Shown: positions 35,601 to 42,453 of the stretch, in pieces
How positions within the stretch are numbered: position 1 is the stretch's first letter
Layout of the letters: each line of letters opens with the position of its first letter
Origin: Sphingobacteriales bacterium 44-61
Lineage (GTDB): Bacteria; Bacteroidota; Bacteroidia; Chitinophagales; Chitinophagaceae
Direction: 5' to 3'
DNA length: 64,000 nt
NCBI GenBank assembly: GCA_001898405.1
Contig: MKTW01000002.1
Location: 373,719-437,718, forward strand
The notes under the pieces: generated by a model
Told to the model about the DNA's origin: nothing
What the model saw: only the letters and a program-made list of their open reading frames with translations
Database searches by the model: none
Position numbers and translations under genes: made by a program

Positions 35601-35749
35601 GTTATATTCTTGTCAGGTGCGGGGGGCGTTGCCGCAGAGACAGATAAGCTTATTGAAGCGATAAGCAGAATGAAAGAAATTTTTTTTACTATCGATTTTG
35701 AAGAATACCGGAAGGATATATCAATAGCAGTAGCAAGCAACCATTTCAT
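32642..35749 (-). CDS. susC: SusC/RagA-family TonB-linked outer-membrane receptor
   Basis: 1,035 residues. A long N-terminal signal (about 1-40) precedes the carboxypeptidase-regulatory-like domain (ITGQVKSQDGTPLAGVTVSLKG begins it, about 49-130). Next comes the plug, with VVIGYGTQKRKDLTGSIASV, ITIRGIGTISGDRQPLFVVDG and the SusC-type STAIYGSRGANGVIIITTKSG (about 135-260). A 22-strand barrel ends in RIFTLGINFSF. With SusD it imports glycan fragments using TonB energy. It is the first gene of the sugar locus. Two tandem LacI-type operator candidates lie 236-280 bases upstream; no perfect TAnnTTTG element is visible in that leader, so expression may depend on another factor. Confidence 0.96.
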   Translation of the reverse strand: MKWLLATAIDISFRYSSKSIVKKISFILLIASISLSVSAATPPAPDKNITGQVKSQDGTPLAGVTVSLKGTNVNTITDNSGDFTIRIPDNQQNPVLTFSSSGYLPQEIIIGDKSRIDVQLVTDVRNLNEVVVIGYGTQKRKDLTGSIASVSSAQIENRPVSSYEDALAGIAAGIDVAPRSARPGNTAEITIRGIGTISGDRQPLFVVDGFPTDAVNAAAINPSNIASVDILKDASSTAIYGSRGANGVIIITTKSGKAGQAKVSVNMKTGFAKANKHDFYDVLDGAQYVQWYKEKAQNNGTPIPSWVTNWDGTSTNWQDVIYRTAPFHDYALTISGGTDKLTYLISGGYLKQDDILLNAGFDKYSATMKAQYKASDRISIGINLSPNFTTQRLSAPEDDYSSLTGAAVLLPPIIPVYKQDGTPSDVNSYGILGYNMVNPLTIAENYKMTQKNFFLLSNAYLEVELLKGLTARSSIGANILDNKYRFFQAQGMQGQGLYPVTALELNSTRTINWLNENTLTYKTTFNRDHRLEVLAGYTVQKVSFESNGANANGFSSNLAQTVNFGTVQSAYSGESGNSLISYLARANYSYKDRYLLTATVRRDGSSRFGTNNLWGVFPSVAAAWNVSNERFMEDMKAIDHLKIRASYGVTGSNFIGDFTSKSSLRSLNSSFGNNSVVGFVNADPGNPDLSWEKSKQTDIGLDLGLMNRVSVTLDYFNNISNDLLLNVNVPPSLGYGGNLANIGSMKKWGYEATVNAEIIKNKDFSWSVGFNVSHLKQKVLKLGPTGAPLRQFFNVLVTEIGGPLEQEHALKQIGILTQKDIDNGVARKVGDKAGDYKFLDANNDGFIDAFNGADGVLVGDNNPRWLYGINTSLTYKNFRFSALLQGQAGAKMLDFVYQIFSLHSRNTNMDTYFFDGRYISEAQPGNGLVPRAGYNDEGAVSSWEVQKTDYLRIRNVNLSYTFPASISRKIFLNDLRAYISVENLYTFKKYRGGNPQATRNGFDTQIFGDHRTLSLNSVATAPLPRIFTLGINFSF

Positions 35750-35984
35750 AAATCGTTGATTTAATAATTAGTTTTGATATTATTGTTGATTACGGTTTCC
35801 TATACAGGATGCATCTAGGATAACCTGATGGCCGGCAGGCGGGGAATGGATATTGCAGTGTATCATCAGACTTTTATTAAAAGAGTGTAATAATCTATAT
35901 TCTTATCACCATCACACGATCTCCACTAAAGCCTAAAAACTAAGTCCCCACATTTCTTTTGCGCTAAATCTTGAAAAAAATGCT

Positions 35985-36029
35985 TGCTTAAGCGTTTAAG
36001 CAATGAAATTATGCTTAAACCTTTAAACA
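35985..36029. promoter_or_regulatory. Two tandem LacI-type operator candidates upstream of susC
   Basis: TGCTTAAGCGTTTAAGCA (35985-36002) is an inverted repeat with perfect 7-bp arms and a central CG, as in LacI-family operators. TGCTTAAACCTTTAAACA (36012-36029) is identical at 15 of 18 positions and begins 27 bp further on. They lie in the 576-base gap between susC (reverse) and the CocE gene (forward). The LacI protein encoded in the locus is the obvious candidate to bind them. The rest of the gap has the promoter described at 36211-36239 and no other clear feature. Confidence 0.7.
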
Positions 36030-36210
36030 ACCAAAAAAATTATTTTTTCGATTAGATGCTGGCGATAAAAAGTCTTGCAAAATGATTGATCGTGCGGAGT
36101 TTCTATGAAATATTCAAACAAGGAAATCAATAGCTGATCATCCCGGCAGGTTCACTTTTTTACATGAAGGGGAAATGGTTGCATTTGCTTTGGCAAGCAT
36201 TGCAACACTA

Positions 36211-36239
36211 TTGCATTTAACGAAATTAACTTACATTCG
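36211..36239 (+). promoter_or_regulatory. Promoter candidate for the CocE-type gene
   Basis: TTG (36211-36213), 18 bases, then TACATTCG (36232-36239), one mismatch from TAnnTTTG. It lies about 87 bases before the ATG at 36326. Confidence 0.5.
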
Positions 36240-36325
36240 TCTCAATGAACCCTTACGCAATCAGGTAGCTCAAAGCACAGGCATAATCTTCTTATTGAGA
36301 TAATTTTTTTTAAACTCACAGACAC

Positions 36326-38215
36326 ATGCAAAAACTATCATTATTCATTATTGGCTTGGTCTCGTTCTTCGCCACTGCTTACAGTCAGCAAGGGCGTTCC
36401 GCTGCCGGCTCTTACGCAAAGGAACACTTTGACAAAAAAGAAGTGTACATCACCATGCGTGATGGGGTGAAGCTTTTTACATCGATCTACACACCTAAAG
36501 ACGCTTCCTCCACCAGGACTTACCCCATGCTCATGCAAAGAACCTGTTACAGTGTTGCACCCTATGGCGAAGACAGGTACCCTTCACGCCTCGGGCCCTC
36601 GGAGACGCTCATGGAAGACGGTTATATTTTCGTGTACCAGGATGTACGGGGCCGCTGGAAAAGCGAAGGAACATTCACTAACATGACACCGCAGCTTGAC
36701 GAACACAAGACTTCCACGGATGTAGATGAATCGACCGATACGTACGACACGATCGATTGGCTGATCAAAAACGCGGCTTTTAACAATGGCCGGGTCGGGC
36801 AATACGGCACATCCTACCCTGGTTTCTATACCGCGGCCGGCATACTTTCCAATCATCCGGCATTGAAGGCATCATCACCACAAGCGCCCATATCCGATTT
36901 CTTTTTTGACGACTTTCACCATAACGGAGCGTTTCTTGAGAGCTATATCTTCACCTTCCCCGTTTTTGGCGTTCAGAAGAAAGACACGACCAGCAAGTCG
37001 TGGTACAGTGATCCGGCCATTAATATTAAACGCCAGGGTCCGGACGGGTACCAGTTTTTGCTTGACCAGGGACCTCTTGTAAATTTCAACCAGTGGTATA
37101 AGGATAATTTCTTTTTTCAACAGTTGCTGGATCATCCGAACTATGACAGCTTCTGGCAAAAAAGATCCCTGCCAAAGCATTACAAAAAAGTTTCACCCGC
37201 AGTTATGATCGTTGGCGGCTGGTTTGATGCAGAAGATCTGGCGGGCCCATTGACCATTCACAAGGCGATAAAAAAATCAGACCCTGGTGCGTACAACACG
37301 ATCGTCATGGGGCCTTTCCGCCATGGCGGCTGGGGACGCGAACAGGGTCACACGCTGCATTCCAACATTTACTTTGGAGACAGCATCGCCACATTCTATC
37401 AGAAAAATATCGAGGCAAAATTTTTCAACCACTTCCTGAAAGGCTCAGGCGATAAGAATTCCGGTTTACCCGTAGCTTATATGTTCAACACCGGAAAAAA
37501 ACAATGGGAACAATTTGACAAGTGGCCGGCAGCCAATGCAACACAGCAGCGGCTTTATCTTGCTGCCAATGGCAAGCTTGAATTTACCGCACCTCAACGT
37601 CCTGCTTCTGTTTCCTTCATAAGCGATCCGGCAAAGCCTGTTCCTTACACGGAAGACCTGACGACTACGCAGGGTTTTACACCGGCTAACTACATGAGCG
37701 AGGACCAACGCTTTGCCGGCAGGAGGACAGACGTACTGGTATTCCAAACGGATGTATTAACGGAAGATATCACACTCGGTGGTGAGATCATGAGCCATCT
37801 GAAAATTGCCACAACCGGCAGTGACGCGGATTGGTTTGTCAAACTGATCGACGTTTATCCGATGGATGAACCCAATCATCCATACATGCCTAACAAGAAC
37901 ATCGTACTGGGCAACTATTGGCAAATGGTGCGGTCCGAGATCATGCCCAGCCGCTTCCGCAACTCTTTCGAAAAGCCGGAAGCGCTACAGCCAAACAAAA
38001 AGACCGAAGTGAACTTCCGCCTGCAGGATGTATTGCACACGTTCAAAAAAGGCCATCGCATTATGATACAGGTGCAGAGCACCGCTTTCCCGTTATTTGC
38101 CATCAATCCCCAAAAGTTTGTGGCGAACCCTTATAAAGCGGCTGCAAGCGATTTTATTAAAGCTACTCATACAGTGTTTAATGATAGTTATATCACTGTA
38201 GATGTATTGAAGTAA
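36326..38215 (+). CDS. CocE/NonD-type secreted alpha/beta hydrolase (peptidase S15-like)
   Basis: 629 residues: signal peptide (MQKLSLFIIGLVSFFATAYS, cut before QQ), an alpha/beta-hydrolase core beginning VYITMRDGVKLFTSIYTPKD, and the segment IFVYQDVRGRWKSEG. The nucleophile is S163 in QYGTSYPGFYTA; an Asp and His are expected in VGGWFDAEDLAG and MGPFRHGGW. The C-terminal jelly-roll (X-Pro dipeptidyl-peptidase C-terminal domain, about 390-629) ends in HTFKKGHRIMIQVQSTAFP. Relatives hydrolyse acyl esters, amides (cocaine esterase, glutaryl-7-ACA acylase) or X-Pro peptides; the substrate here is unknown. It is divergent from the sugar locus and may share its regulatory gap, but a link in function is not shown. 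Confidence 0.92.
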   Translation: MQKLSLFIIGLVSFFATAYSQQGRSAAGSYAKEHFDKKEVYITMRDGVKLFTSIYTPKDASSTRTYPMLMQRTCYSVAPYGEDRYPSRLGPSETLMEDGYIFVYQDVRGRWKSEGTFTNMTPQLDEHKTSTDVDESTDTYDTIDWLIKNAAFNNGRVGQYGTSYPGFYTAAGILSNHPALKASSPQAPISDFFFDDFHHNGAFLESYIFTFPVFGVQKKDTTSKSWYSDPAINIKRQGPDGYQFLLDQGPLVNFNQWYKDNFFFQQLLDHPNYDSFWQKRSLPKHYKKVSPAVMIVGGWFDAEDLAGPLTIHKAIKKSDPGAYNTIVMGPFRHGGWGREQGHTLHSNIYFGDSIATFYQKNIEAKFFNHFLKGSGDKNSGLPVAYMFNTGKKQWEQFDKWPAANATQQRLYLAANGKLEFTAPQRPASVSFISDPAKPVPYTEDLTTTQGFTPANYMSEDQRFAGRRTDVLVFQTDVLTEDITLGGEIMSHLKIATTGSDADWFVKLIDVYPMDEPNHPYMPNKNIVLGNYWQMVRSEIMPSRFRNSFEKPEALQPNKKTEVNFRLQDVLHTFKKGHRIMIQVQSTAFPLFAINPQKFVANPYKAAASDFIKATHTVFNDSYITVDVLK

Positions 38216-38242
38216 GCAGGCTTTCGGTGTTAGATTATCTTT

Positions 38243-38458
38243 TTATTCAAAGGCCGTGTCGGTATCGACACGGCCTCTATGCAGATGATCTTCTGAAATG
38301 TTTATCCTTCGTCGAATTTGGGGGAAACCTACCTGTGGACCGGTGAAATCCATCGTACCGCGGATCGTACTGAAGCTGCCGGCCGCAAAACAGATCTCCT
38401 TCCGGCTTACAGGTAATGGTTTTTTAGTGACTAGATTGATACTACCACCCGGATCCAC
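38243..38458 (-). pseudogene. Fragment of a TonB-dependent siderophore-type receptor
   Basis: The reverse-strand frame reads DPGGSINLVTKKPLP, then RKEICFAAGSFSTIRGTMDF and TGPQ. This is the plug-to-barrel junction of TonB-dependent siderophore receptors (compare GGxINLVTKKP and the following G-S-Y/F...R-G-x-x-D-F/L-T-G-P). Only about 40 residues of similarity remain; after TGPQ the sequence is unrelated. Both the N-terminal plug and the rest of the barrel are missing, so this is a gene relic. It joins directly to the KilA-N remnant upstream. Confidence 0.6.
38251..38276. repeat. Perfect 10-bp hairpin after the CocE gene
   Basis: AGGCCGTGTC and GACACGGCCT flank GGTATC. The hairpin lies 35 bases after the CocE stop codon. 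It lacks a clear T-run on the forward side, so it is at best a weak terminator. It is also at the end of the TonB-receptor remnant reading the other way. Confidence 0.6.
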
Positions 38459-38819
38459 ACTGGCAAAGGTTGCGCTTCAACAGCTTTCGCTTATCAACAT
38501 CCTGCAGTATGCTCATTTGTTGAATAGCTATTTTATTCAACTTTACTAATCGTTCTTTTTGTGTAAGATTTTCATTTATAAATACTGCATTTAGATTCTC
38601 CATGTTTGACAAGCAAATTAGTTCATTAATGGTCGCATAATCCCGGATATTACCCTTCAAATCCGGATTAACATCCCGCCATTGTTTCGCTGTTATGCCA
38701 AACAACGAAACATTTAGCACTATGATGCCTGTTGCGTTGGTTTTTTCGATCCATTCCGAGGCGCTAAGTACAAAACTTGGCAAACCAGCCTGTATTCTAA
38801 AGTGGTTAAATTCGACCAC
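38442..38819 (-). pseudogene. Truncated and internally deleted KilA-N domain protein
   Basis: The 125-residue frame begins with a piece of the KilA-N domain (FNHFRIQAGLPSFVLSASEW then IEKTNATGI), lacking the usual first ~60 residues. It jumps to the family's C-terminal part: VLNVSLFGITAKQWRDVNPD, LKGNIRDYATINELICLSNM and ENLNAVFINENL, ending KLNKIAIQQMSILQD. About 80-90 central residues seem to be lost without a frame break. Intact KilA-N proteins of this kind are DNA-binding proteins of phage or mobile origin. The last residues (QCGSGW) already belong to the adjoining TonB remnant. It is most likely non-functional. Confidence 0.6.
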
Positions 38820-38823
38820 TTTA
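38798..38823. repeat. Inverted repeat at the junction of two gene relics
   Basis: TAAAGTGGT (38798-38806) and ACCACTTTA (38815-38823) are perfect 9-bp arms around TAAATTCG. The repeat lies exactly where the KilA-N remnant (reverse) begins and the ABC-permease remnant (forward) starts, so it may mark a rearrangement joint. Confidence 0.55.
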
Positions 38824-39101
38824 AAATCGGAATTGTTTACCTGTCAGACAATAGCCTTGCATCATATCAGTCATATAAAACACAGGCAGACAGTTTTCAA
38901 AAGCAATGGCAGGGCCACCTCTATACTTTTCACCTGGCAGACAAAAAGTTGAAACCGGAAGATTTCAGCCGATTTCCTGTATTTGAATATCAGCCGGCAG
39001 ACCTGCCTTATTCAAAGCTTATGACAGATACTGCACTGATGATCGTTTTGACAACGATCCTGTTATTCATTGCCGTTAAAACTGATAAACAAACTATTTA
39101 G
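38802..39101 (+). pseudogene. C-terminal fragment of an ABC-2-type permease (DUF3526-like)
   Basis: The frame has a residual piece SYQSYKTQADSFQKQWQGHL, then FHLADKKLKPEDFSRFPVFE, and one final membrane helix (TALMIVLTTILLFIAVKT). This resembles the end of ABC-2 permeases with a DUF3526 region, in which a periplasmic loop precedes the last helix. The N-terminal membrane domain and the ATPase partner are missing. The first ten codons come from the inverted repeat at the junction. I read it as a relic; the family assignment is moderate. Confidence 0.45.
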
Positions 39102-39125
39102 TAACCGCTTGACATCATTTTAGAT

Positions 39126-39162
39126 AAAAAAAAACCCGCAACTCGAAGAGTGTGCGGGTTTT
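39126..39162 (-). terminator. Intrinsic terminator of ssrA
   Basis: On the reverse strand AACCCGCA and TGCGGGTT form an 8-bp stem around a 12-base loop, followed by a run of T (complement of the nine A at 39126-39134). It is about 33 bases beyond the tmRNA 3' end. Short T/A runs on the other side might allow weak bidirectional use. Confidence 0.85.
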
Positions 39163-39194
39163 CCTGTCAATGCTTTACTGAAAATGATAAAAGA

Positions 39195-39567
39195 TGGTGG
39201 AGCTGGCGGGATTCGAACCCGCGTCCAAACATATTCCTCAAAAGCTTTCTACATGCTTATTTCCTTATTGCTTGTCGGCATTGCACAGGAAAAGAACAAA
39301 CCAATGCAACACTTAGCTGGATAGTCTTAAGCAACGGTCACAGCCTTCCGTTACAGCAACCTGTTTTGTTTTTAAGTCGGCGGCGGGGCGTGGTAACAGA
39401 TCAACCGGCCCGGCGGCCCGAATGACTAACTAATCACTGATTAGGCAGCCATGGCATACTGAGTATTGCCATTTAAAGTTTGAATATTCAGATTTACGTG
39501 CTAATTATCCAACGCACGGCATGCTTACACTTTCAAAGATCTATGCTGTCAAAACCGGTACAGCCCC
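39195..39567 (-). ncRNA. ssrA: Transfer-messenger RNA (tmRNA)
   Basis: The 5' end GGGGCTGTACCGGTTTTGAC (from 39567) and the 3' end GGTTCGAATCCCGCCAGCTC then CACCA (to 39195) are the conserved tRNA-like halves. GGGGCUG pairs with CAGCUCC in the acceptor stem, and the T-loop GGTTCGAATCC is intact. CCA is encoded. The internal frame at 39470-39441 reads GNTQYAMAA and ends in TAA followed by a second in-frame-like TGA/TAG-rich hairpin region. This is the proteolysis tag, with the usual small hydrophobic A-A end. tmRNA with SmpB rescues stalled ribosomes. Length is 373 nt. Confidence 0.95.
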
Positions 39568-39709
39568 TTCAAAGCCAGAAGTTGTTAGCCTCGAGTCAGG
39601 CTCCAAACACAGACAAATACCTACTGGCTTAATCGATATATGAAAACTAATACTTAATTCAATTTCTGTAAAACCTTTTCTAACTCCAAGCTGATCACTC
39701 CCGACTCAC

Positions 39710-41092
39710 CTATCTCCCCCACCCAAACCAATCATTCCCATTCGCATACAACATCAATGCCAGCAATAAGACCATGCCAACCACTTGCGCATACTCCAGG
39801 AACTTCTCATTTGGCTTACGGCCGCTCACCATTTCATAGAGCGTGAACATCACATGGCCACCATCCAACGCCGGAATGGGTAAAAGGTTCATAAATGCCA
39901 GGATGATGGACAGAAAAGCAGTGATGTTCCAGAATGCCTCCCAACTCCAGGTGGTCGGGAATACGGAACCAATCGCTTTAAATCCGCCTACACCTTTATA
40001 TGCTCCTGTTTTTGGATTCAGGATCATCCTGAACTGGTCAACATAAAATTTCAATTTTTCAAAGGTCTTCGCAACACCAGCAGGGAAAGCTGCAAAAAAT
40101 CCATACTTGCGGATCTCTGTTTTGTAAGCTCCCAGCTTTTCGTACTGCTCATCGCTTAACAAGGGTAAACCAACCTTGCCTTCACCGTTCACTTTGGAAC
40201 TGATCTGCATTACCTGGCCATTTCTTTCCACTGTAAAATTTGCTGTACCATTTTTATGCTTTGCTAACAACGGTACTATTTCATCATAAAATTGAACAGG
40301 TACAGAATCTACTGCCACGATCTTATCCATTTCCTTCAACCCTGCCTCCTTTGCGTATGCTGTATCAAAAATTTTGATCTTCGAATCGAATTCTCCTACA
40401 TAAGCTGGTACGCGGCGTTCCAGTAAAAATCCCTTCTTGCGTTTGCTTTCGATCAGCTTTTCGATCAGGTTGACCGGTAATTTAATGTCGTGCTGCTTCC
40501 CATCTCTTTCAAGCACTATTTCCCGGCCAAGGATCACCTGTGCACCAAGATTCTCAAAATAATCAACAGGCTTCCCGTTGATCGATACGATCTTATCGCC
40601 ATTCTTCAAACCGATCTCAGTCATTAAGCTGTCCTGTATCCAGATCCCATTTTTCACAGTGCTCATGGGCGTTTTGCTTTCCCCCCAGATCATCAGCACA
40701 AATGCGTACACCACAAACGCTACCAACACGTTCATGATGATCCCTCCCAGCATAATGATCAAACGCTGCCAGGCTGGCTTGCTGCGGAATTCCCAGGATT
40801 TAGCCGGTTGTTTCATCGCTTCCTTATCCATGCTCTCATCGATCATACCGGAGATCTTTACATAGCCGCCCAAAGGAAGCCAGCCGATCCCGTATACCGT
40901 TTCTCCTACTTTACGCTTCACCAGCGCAAACCAGGGATCAAAGAACAGGAAGAATTTTTCCACCCTGCAGCCAAACCAGCGGGCGGTGATATAATGCCCG
41001 AACTCATGCAATACGATCAGGATAGATAAAGCCAGCAGCAACTGCCCTACCTGCACACTCACGGCTGCCCAGTTAATCGCTAATAAAATCAT
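39710..41092 (-). CDS. rseP: Site-2 protease RseP (M50 family) with PDZ domains
   Basis: A 460-residue membrane zinc protease. The HEFGH motif (H29, E30, H33) is in the first membrane helix, followed by the FGCRVEKFFLFFDPW and GIGWLPLGGYVKISGM loops. PDZ-like regions include EIGLKNGDKIVSINGKPVDY and AGLKEMDKIVAVDSVPVQFY. The third zinc ligand lies in NLLPIPALDGGH near the C-terminus. RseP cuts anti-sigma factors or signal-peptide remnants inside the membrane. The gene follows dxr at a distance of 99 bases, the common rseP/dxr neighbourhood. Confidence 0.95.
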   Translation of the reverse strand: MILLAINWAAVSVQVGQLLLALSILIVLHEFGHYITARWFGCRVEKFFLFFDPWFALVKRKVGETVYGIGWLPLGGYVKISGMIDESMDKEAMKQPAKSWEFRSKPAWQRLIIMLGGIIMNVLVAFVVYAFVLMIWGESKTPMSTVKNGIWIQDSLMTEIGLKNGDKIVSINGKPVDYFENLGAQVILGREIVLERDGKQHDIKLPVNLIEKLIESKRKKGFLLERRVPAYVGEFDSKIKIFDTAYAKEAGLKEMDKIVAVDSVPVQFYDEIVPLLAKHKNGTANFTVERNGQVMQISSKVNGEGKVGLPLLSDEQYEKLGAYKTEIRKYGFFAAFPAGVAKTFEKLKFYVDQFRMILNPKTGAYKGVGGFKAIGSVFPTTWSWEAFWNITAFLSIILAFMNLLPIPALDGGHVMFTLYEMVSGRKPNEKFLEYAQVVGMVLLLALMLYANGNDWFGWGR

Positions 41093-41191
41093 ATATTTCT
41101 GCTACGTTGAATTATTTATAAATGACCGCAAATATCCGTTAAATATCAAATATTTTGGAACCGCCGGTGGATTATTTAACAAAGCTCTCTC

Positions 41192-42358
41192 CTATAGCTT
41201 GATGATGTCGGCTGCATAGGTCCTCGCTTCGCCATCGCTCTCAAAATACTCTTCCAGTGTGGGATTTTTAACAAAAGGGATCTTTTGCATGGTCCGCTCA
41301 ATTACATCGGTCATATCCAGGAAATTGACGCGGTTGCGGAGAAAGGCATACACTGCCACTTCATTGGCCGCATTCATAACGGCGGGCAGGTTGCCTCCTT
41401 TGTCAAGTGCTTCAATAGCCAGCGCCAGGTTACGGAAAGTGCGCAGGTCCGGCTCTTCAAAAGTCAGGTTATTGAACTTTTTGAAATCCAGGCGGGGGAA
41501 ATTATTGGGTATGCGCTGAGGAAAAGCCATGGCATACTGGATCGGCAGTTTCATATCAGGCAATCCCATCTGTGCCTTAATACTTCCATCTTCAAACTGC
41601 ACCATACTGTGGATAATGCTTTGGGGATGCACTACCACCTGTATCTGGTCAGGCTGCAGGTTGAACAGCCATTTTGCTTCGATCATCTCCAGCCCTTTGT
41701 TCATCAACGTTGCCGAATCGATCGTGATCTTGGCGCCCATGCTCCAGTTGGGATGCTGCAAAGCATGTTCACGCTTTACATTCACGAGATAGTTGGGTTT
41801 CTTTCCCAAAAAAGGACCTCCCGAAGCAGTGAGCACTATCTTCTCTATTTTATTTCTTGCTTCGCCCACCAGGCATTGGAAAATGGCAGAATGTTCCGAA
41901 TCAACCGGGATCACCGGTACACGATACTCCACTGCTTTACGCATGACGATATCGCCGGCCACTACCAGTGTTTCTTTATTGGCCAGGGCAACAGCTTTGC
42001 CATTTTCAATGGCTTTGAGCGTGGGCTTCAACCCGGCATAGCCTACAATGGCTGCCAGCATCAGATCATATACATCCATGGAAGCCACTTCTTCCAGGGC
42101 TTTTTCGCCGGCAAAGACTTTTATATCTGTTGAGGAAAGGGCCTGTTTGACGGTTGAATATTTTTTTTCATCGCCGATCACCACAATATTGGGATTATAT
42201 TTCAGCGATTGTTCTATCAACAATTCTTCATTGCCATGTGCTGTCAGCACTTCTGCTGAAAATTTATCAGGATTTGCAGCTATCACATCCAGGGCTTGCG
42301 TACCTACAGAACCGGTGGATCCGAAAATGGCAATGCGTCGTAATTGTTGATCAGGCAT
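41192..42358 (-). CDS. dxr: 1-deoxy-D-xylulose 5-phosphate reductoisomerase
   Basis: Dxr (IspC) makes 2-C-methyl-D-erythritol 4-phosphate, the committed step of the non-mevalonate isoprenoid pathway. The 388-residue protein has the NADPH site IAIFGSTGSVGTQALDVI, ALANKETLVVAG, the metal-binding IPVDSEHSAIFQCL, LTASGGPF, the flexible loop NWSMGAKITIDSATLMNKGLE (given in part) and HPQSIIHSMVQFEDGS. All catalytic acidic residues (D and E of PVDSEHSA, E of NKGLEMIEA) are present. It is upstream of rseP and shares the strand with the GH3-type gene before it. Confidence 0.97.
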   Translation of the reverse strand: MPDQQLRRIAIFGSTGSVGTQALDVIAANPDKFSAEVLTAHGNEELLIEQSLKYNPNIVVIGDEKKYSTVKQALSSTDIKVFAGEKALEEVASMDVYDLMLAAIVGYAGLKPTLKAIENGKAVALANKETLVVAGDIVMRKAVEYRVPVIPVDSEHSAIFQCLVGEARNKIEKIVLTASGGPFLGKKPNYLVNVKREHALQHPNWSMGAKITIDSATLMNKGLEMIEAKWLFNLQPDQIQVVVHPQSIIHSMVQFEDGSIKAQMGLPDMKLPIQYAMAFPQRIPNNFPRLDFKKFNNLTFEEPDLRTFRNLALAIEALDKGGNLPAVMNAANEVAVYAFLRNRVNFLDMTDVIERTMQKIPFVKNPTLEEYFESDGEARTYAADIIKL

Positions 42359-42453
42359 GTTTGGCAGTTTCTATTAGGTTTGAAGATCATTCAAAAGTAA
42401 AAAATCAACATGCAAAAAGATGGGCAGCAGCTTTTTTACTTTTTACTTTTGAT

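Noticed and set aside
20634-36029. The locus as an L-arabinose operon
   Set aside because: Although the kinase is AraB-like, there is no L-arabinose isomerase or L-ribulose-5-phosphate epimerase; the isomerase is of the FucI type.
20634-36029. The locus as an ordinary L-fucose operon
   Set aside because: No fuculokinase or fuculose-phosphate aldolase gene and no fucosidase is seen; kept as the main alternative but less consistent with AraB and GH172.
38251-38276. Strong terminator for the CocE gene
   Set aside because: The 10-bp hairpin is good but is followed by CTATGCAG, not a T-run, so it was listed only as a repeat.
41285-42133. Long forward reading frame of 282 codons opposite dxr
   Set aside because: It lies wholly antisense to dxr, which has complete conserved motifs; the forward translation has no recognisable domain and looks like a shadow.
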